Of a DNA stretch of 8,540 bases, positions 5,221 to 8,540 are shown in pieces (positions within the stretch are counted from its first letter, which is position 1; every line of letters begins with the position of its first letter). The position numbers and the translations under genes are program-made. The notes beneath the pieces were generated by a model that ran no database searches, was not told the DNA's origin, and saw only the letters and a list, made by a program, of their open reading frames with translations. Origin of the DNA: Candidatus Thorarchaeota archaeon MP11T_1 (lineage in GTDB: Archaea > Asgardarchaeota > Thorarchaeia > Thorarchaeales > Thorarchaeaceae); the NCBI GenBank assembly GCA_002825515.1, contig PJET01000180.1:1-8540 (forward strand), read 5' to 3'.

Positions 5221-7235
5221 TTTTCAAGGTAACGAAGTAACCAGTATATTGTTTGTAAAACAAAAATCAAATTCTGGTCAGACCTATATAGGTGTGATAG
5301 AGCCCAATTGTCTAGGAAGAAATTACTTCCGGTAGCAATGAGTCGTCCGCTATTATTGTTTTCGAGTCCCACGATTACTGATCTTCTATCGGAGTAATAA
5401 GTTCCGTTCTCATCCTGAATAATCACATCTTTCCATGCAATCCCATAGGAATTGCCAGAGAAATTTAAGGAACAGCCATTGTAATCAAATGCTTCAATAT
5501 TTTCAGTAATCGGATGTTGAATCAGATCTGTGATTAATTCAGTGGATTCAACTCCATTAACCGCTACTGAAAAGAGAGGAATGTCATCATTGTTTAGAGT
5601 AATATTAAATTGAGAGAACAATTCATTCGCATGGGTTTGATCAATAGATGAATTTGAAAGTCCTACTAAGAGTAAACTGCCTCCATTCTCATAATAACTT
5701 GAATAGACTGTCAACTCTTCAGGAGTATATGAAAAAAGCTGGAGTGTCTCAAAAGAGAATCCATCTATAGAATATGTCCAAGTACATGGGTCGAATACGA
5801 ATACAGAATCATACAATGAAAAAACTTCTAGACTAATGTTATCAGGATGCCGTAGTTCATCAACTGCTATACCAACAGTGGTCAATATTCTATAGAGTTT
5901 CCTAAATTGGCCATATGAGGAATCAATTGACCAAGATGTATGACTGATATCAAAAGCCACTTCACGTAATGCTACAATCGCCTCAAACTCAAGTTCAAGT
6001 CTTAATTCTAGATATCTAGAAGCTGTGATTGAAATCAATGCTTGGAGATCTTCGATTGTATTTGAAGATTCCACTCTAATATCAAAATAGAAATCACCAC
6101 TTTGGTTCAAGTAGATAGAGGATGGTCCTTTTATCCACTTTGCAGCTACACCTCGATAGCTTAGAGAAAATGAAGCATTGGTCGATGCAAATACGGAAAC
6201 ATGAATTCTCGAGGTATGGTTAACGAAGAATCGTTCAAATGAAAATGGACTCTCTGTAGGAGTAATAGCAAAAAGGAGTGGCAACCCATTTTCTTTCTCT
6301 GAGAAATCAATATAGAGTAGGCTTGTTTCCAAATCAAGAAGCCCTGCTCCGACTTGCCATTCTTCATATTGAAGATTAGATGCACCAATCATTATGGCAG
6401 CTTTAATCATACCAGGAGTCCAAGTCCAACCGTTTGTTAGACAATGTGTAATAATACTAGCCACACTGGCTGTGACAATTGGTGCTGCAAAACTTGTTCC
6501 TAAAACCGTATTACCATTTATTTGATAGTCACCCCTAGCTGATATATCAGGCTTCATTATGCGATTACGTAATGGACCAATTGCTGAGAAAGAATATGGT
6601 TTATTCGCTTCATCTACTGCCGCTACAGCAATAACTTCTGGGTAGATTGCAGGGGATTCAACTGAGCTCCCAGCAATTCCATTTTGTCCATTGTTTCCTG
6701 CAGCTGCAACGATGGACACTCCTTGATTAAATGCCCATCGAATGATATCACCAATTGAGTCATTATAGACAGGGGTAATTCCAAGGCTAAGATTGATGAC
6801 ACTGCAATTCTCTTCGAGAACTGCCCACCGAATTGCTTCAATAACTCCGGTACGAGTGGCTATATCACTTGAGTCAACAACCTTTGCGTTTACAATAGCA
6901 GCATCAGGTGCTTCCGATGCAATGATGCTTGCAATGTATGTCCCGTGGGTGACCCCGCCAGGCCTACTGTCTGTAGTTGCGTTATCAGTTTCAAGATATC
7001 CTAGTGATGTGTTCACAAAACTCTTTGCAGCCACAACACGTGATTGAAGCTCTTGGTTGATATTAATTCCAGAATCTATAATTGCTACACGGACAATTAA
7101 ATCGGAATCAGAATATGTTGGAGGTATCACATATAGACTAGCAATACTTCCTATAATGAGAATAGTAGATAGAAGTAGCACAGTTCCCCTTCGTCGTTTG
7201 GGTTCAGAAACTTCTTCCACTGTAAATCTCATCAT
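5217..7235 (-). CDS. Membrane-anchored subtilisin-like (S8) serine protease with site-1-protease-like C-terminus
   Basis: This 672-residue protein starts with a basic stretch (KRRRG) and one membrane helix (about 17-38), so the enzyme probably faces outside. The S8 catalytic residues are all present: Asp54 (AIIDSG), His97 (THGTYIAS), oxyanion Asn181 (AAAGNNG) and Ser248 (GTSFAAP). The catalytic domain ends near residue 305. A beta-rich region (about 320-420) follows, then a GATase-like region (about 424-672) with FRKLYRILTTVGIAVDEL (444-461), ENGGSLLLVG (516-525), HPITENIEAF (574-583) and GRLIATGSNFFLDN (630-643). From memory, this order and several motifs match human site-1 protease MBTPS1 (HTNFRDMYQHLRSMGY, GRIVLYGDSNCLDD). 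There is no room for an I9 propeptide between membrane helix and Asp54. Two Met codons stand at the start (7233-7235 and 7230-7232), with AGGG directly before them. The gene is divergent from the CPBP protease gene. Confidence 0.9.
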   Translation of the reverse strand: MMRFTVEEVSEPKRRRGTVLLLSTILIIGSIASLYVIPPTYSDSDLIVRVAIIDSGININQELQSRVVAAKSFVNTSLGYLETDNATTDSRPGGVTHGTYIASIIASEAPDAAIVNAKVVDSSDIATRTGVIEAIRWAVLEENCSVINLSLGITPVYNDSIGDIIRWAFNQGVSIVAAAGNNGQNGIAGSSVESPAIYPEVIAVAAVDEANKPYSFSAIGPLRNRIMKPDISARGDYQINGNTVLGTSFAAPIVTASVASIITHCLTNGWTWTPGMIKAAIMIGASNLQYEEWQVGAGLLDLETSLLYIDFSEKENGLPLLFAITPTESPFSFERFFVNHTSRIHVSVFASTNASFSLSYRGVAAKWIKGPSSIYLNQSGDFYFDIRVESSNTIEDLQALISITASRYLELRLELEFEAIVALREVAFDISHTSWSIDSSYGQFRKLYRILTTVGIAVDELRHPDNISLEVFSLYDSVFVFDPCTWTYSIDGFSFETLQLFSYTPEELTVYSSYYENGGSLLLVGLSNSSIDQTHANELFSQFNITLNNDDIPLFSVAVNGVESTELITDLIQHPITENIEAFDYNGCSLNFSGNSYGIAWKDVIIQDENGTYYSDRRSVIVGLENNNSGRLIATGSNFFLDNWALSHLYRSDQNLIFVLQTIYWLLRYLEN

Positions 7236-7285
7236 CCCTAGTCATTTTGTTGAGGTTTTTCTCCAAATACTCCCAATGAAACGCT

Positions 7286-7293
7286 ACATAAAG
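7286..7293. promoter_or_regulatory. AT-rich box shared by the two divergent protease genes
   Basis: ACATAAAG on the plus strand reads CTTTATGT on the minus strand. It lies about 40 bp from the CPBP ATG (7334) and 50 bp from the S8 ATG, suitable as a TATA element in either direction. It is the best candidate in this 98-bp gap, but the match is modest. Confidence 0.3.
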
Positions 7294-7333
7294 TCTGTGC
7301 GGAATAAGCAATCGTAGTCATGATGCAAACCAA

Positions 7334-8191
7334 ATGCTTAATTCGGTTTCAAATTCTATGAATTTGAGGTTGACCCTTTTGGTTATGGAAGATCCAGACA
7401 TTATTGAACTTGAAGAAGCGACAGGAATCGGAATCTTCGAACCCGGAACTTTTTTGGAGGGTCAAATCGATAATAATCAGATGCTTGGTGTATTAGGTTA
7501 CACAGCCTTGGGCATGATTCTCATGGTTATAGCAACAGTGGTTATCATGATTCCGCTGTTGGCGACGCCCTTAATCGTGATTGACATTTATAGTGGGTAT
7601 ATTTACATTGACCCACTAGCAATGCTGATTATGACTTTTGCAGAGATTGCATTTGTCATACCTCCAATGTACTATATAAGAAAAAACGGACTTCCAAAAT
7701 CAGCAATAGGCATCAAAAACATGATTTCACCTCTTGACATCATTTTTGGATTAGCTGTCGGAGCGATAATGCTGGGCGCAAACATATTGATTTCGTGGTT
7801 TATTACAGAAGCAACAGGTCCAGCTCCAATAGGAGAGGACCTTCTGGTTGCTAGAAATTGGCCAGAAATGATTGCTTGGATAGTCGCAATGTTAGTCTTT
7901 GTGGGTTTCACTGAAGAGCTCATTTTCAGGGGATTCATGCAGAGAAGAATGGAGATGTATTTTCGAACTCGTGGAACGTCAAATTACAAAGTCATAGCCC
8001 TTGTAATTAGCAGCTTCATATTTGGTGCTATACACTTAGACATTGTTGGGCTACCAACGAGGTTTTTACTTGGTGTCTTCCTGGGATTTCTTGCTCAACA
8101 GAGAAATTACAGCCTTCTAGGACCATCTGTTGCTCACGGTGTTAACAACGCAGTTGTTGTTTTTCTGTCAAGTATACCATTTCTTTTCTAA
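7334..8191 (+). CDS. CPBP family (CAAX/Rce1-like) intramembrane glutamic protease
   Basis: This is a 285-residue polytopic membrane protein with hydrophobic segments near residues 52-86, 95-115, 134-157, 178-193, 219-232, 245-254 and 265-284. All three CPBP/Abi motifs are intact: motif 1 EELIFRG (Glu194, Glu195, Arg199), motif 2 FIFGAIH (His234) and motif 3 HGVNN (His268, Asn272). In Rce1 and relatives the first Glu and the His residues activate water to cut near the membrane. Archaeal members have varied or unknown substrates, and no prenylated CAAX protein is visible here. The acidic N-terminus (about 19-45) is probably cytosolic. The start is uncertain: ATG 7334 has no Shine-Dalgarno site. 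Met18 at 7385 (MEDPDIIELEE) has GAGGT 14 nt upstream and gives 268 residues without a T-rich leader. The gene is head-to-head with the S8 protease. Confidence 0.87.
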   Translation: MLNSVSNSMNLRLTLLVMEDPDIIELEEATGIGIFEPGTFLEGQIDNNQMLGVLGYTALGMILMVIATVVIMIPLLATPLIVIDIYSGYIYIDPLAMLIMTFAEIAFVIPPMYYIRKNGLPKSAIGIKNMISPLDIIFGLAVGAIMLGANILISWFITEATGPAPIGEDLLVARNWPEMIAWIVAMLVFVGFTEELIFRGFMQRRMEMYFRTRGTSNYKVIALVISSFIFGAIHLDIVGLPTRFLLGVFLGFLAQQRNYSLLGPSVAHGVNNAVVVFLSSIPFLF

Positions 8192-8221
8192 AAAAAGAGG
8201 GATCTGCTGGTAACAGACCCC
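8190..8221 (-). terminator. Intrinsic-type terminator for the dodecin-like gene
   Basis: Read on the minus strand, GGGTCTG pairs with CAGATCCC (one-base bulge) around a 7-nt loop (stem 8199-8220), followed by CTC and seven T (8190-8196). The T-run lies on the minus-strand side, so it serves the dodecin-like gene, ending at the CPBP stop codon. The plus-strand side has no T-run. Confidence 0.6.
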
Positions 8222-8263
8222 AAAATTCATCTCAAACGATTTGAGCATTGCTCATTGTAAATC

Positions 8264-8467
8264 TTATGCCCCGTACTTGAAAGCCACCTTGATATTTGCT
8301 CGAAATGCGGTTATTTTGTTGTCCGTCACTTTACACGTAAAGTGATCAACATCTATCCCTACAATGCCTCTGACAGTTTTTGCTGCAACTTCGAGAGCAT
8401 TCATACAAGCATCTTCCCAACTTTTGGGTGACTCTCCGATCAATTCAATTACTTTTACAACACTCAT
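8264..8467 (-). CDS. Dodecin-like protein lacking the flavin-contact Trp and Gln
   Basis: This 67-residue protein has the dodecin pattern: strand SVVKVIELIG, the SPKSWEDA turn and helix (13-30), strand GIVGIDVDHFTCKV (34-47), and strand ITAFRANIKVAF (52-63). Dodecins assemble into hollow dodecamers that usually bind flavins. By alignment from memory, the flavin-stacking Trp (W36 in Halobacterium, W38 in Thermus) corresponds to Gly37 here and the flavin-contact Gln to Arg56. The SPxSWE start and (T/A)(Y/F)R near the end resemble the mycobacterial Rv0379 type, described as a calcium dodecin, so flavin storage is doubtful. The ATG at 8465-8467 follows GGAGGT at 8479-8484 (minus strand) with 11-nt spacing. 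It appears to be transcribed alone, with its own terminator. Confidence 0.85.
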   Translation of the reverse strand: MSVVKVIELIGESPKSWEDACMNALEVAAKTVRGIVGIDVDHFTCKVTDNKITAFRANIKVAFKYGA

Positions 8468-8478
8468 GAATCTATCGA

Positions 8479-8484
8479 ACCTCC
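8479..8484 (-). promoter_or_regulatory. Shine-Dalgarno site for the dodecin-like gene
   Basis: GGAGGT on the minus strand, 11 nt before the ATG. The spacing is slightly long but the match to the anti-SD sequence is strong. The remaining 56 bp to the window end is AT-rich and should hold the promoter, but I cannot fix a TATA box. Confidence 0.6.
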
Positions 8485-8540
8485 TTGTGAATACTAACCT
8501 ACTGATTTTAGAACTTAAGGCTCTTATTACATATCTAGCA

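Noticed and set aside
6793..7317. Two plus-strand open frames (84 and 86 codons) opposite the S8 protease
   Set aside because: They lie antisense to the catalytic domain, have no family motifs or ribosome sites, and are explained by the codon structure of the real gene.
7672..7938. Minus-strand open frame of 88 codons within the CPBP gene
   Set aside because: Shadow of a membrane-protein gene with intact CPBP motifs on the plus strand.
1..8540. CRISPR array, insertion sequence, tRNA or rRNA
   Set aside because: No spaced direct repeats, transposase motifs, terminal repeats or tRNA-like folds were seen on either strand.
1..8540. A defence or mobile island
   Set aside because: The CPBP protein belongs to a family sometimes called Abi, but the neighbours are ordinary cellular genes and composition looks uniform, so there is no support for a defence system.

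Overview
The window looks archaeal and most resembles an Asgard archaeon (possibly Thorarchaeia-like; this placement is inferred from gene content, not measured). Pointers are two Roadblock/LC7 proteins (one a tandem fusion), a double winged-helix regulator, a DUF99 protein, TATA-type promoter boxes, a TTG start with a clear Shine-Dalgarno site, and a subtilase whose layout resembles eukaryotic site-1 protease. Base composition is moderately AT-rich and looks uniform, with no IS element, tRNA, rRNA or CRISPR array.

Layout. 1-504 (-): start of a GlmS-type glutamine amidotransferase, cut by the window edge. 644-1351 (+): tandem winged-helix regulator, divergent from glmS across 139 bp that holds a 12-bp perfect palindrome. 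1348-2112 (-): double Roadblock protein. 2225-3343 (+): membrane-anchored BMP-family substrate-binding protein, closed by a hairpin terminator. 3419-4063 (+): HD-domain phosphohydrolase of the YfbR/HDDC2 type. 4050-4685 (-): DUF99 protein. 4837-5220 (+): single Roadblock protein. 5217-7235 (-): membrane-anchored S8 protease with a C-terminal GATase-like region. 7334-8191 (+): CPBP/CAAX-type intramembrane protease. 8264-8467 (-): dodecin-like protein, with a terminator between it and the CPBP gene.

Organisation. Strands alternate almost gene by gene, so most genes appear to be transcribed singly from short divergent promoter regions. All three of the closest convergent pairs overlap at their 3' ends (4, 14 and 4 bp), two of them by sharing stop-codon bases. 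No obvious operon or single pathway links the genes. The clearest thematic groupings are the two membrane proteases placed head-to-head (S8 and CPBP) and the two Roadblock proteins, which in Asgard archaea are thought to serve small-GTPase modules; no GTPase gene is present here.

The most interesting items are the site-1-protease-like subtilase without a propeptide, the dodecin that lacks both flavin-contact residues, the tandem Roadblock fusion, and palindromic operator-like sequences in three divergent promoter regions. I see no convincing wholly new multi-gene system.
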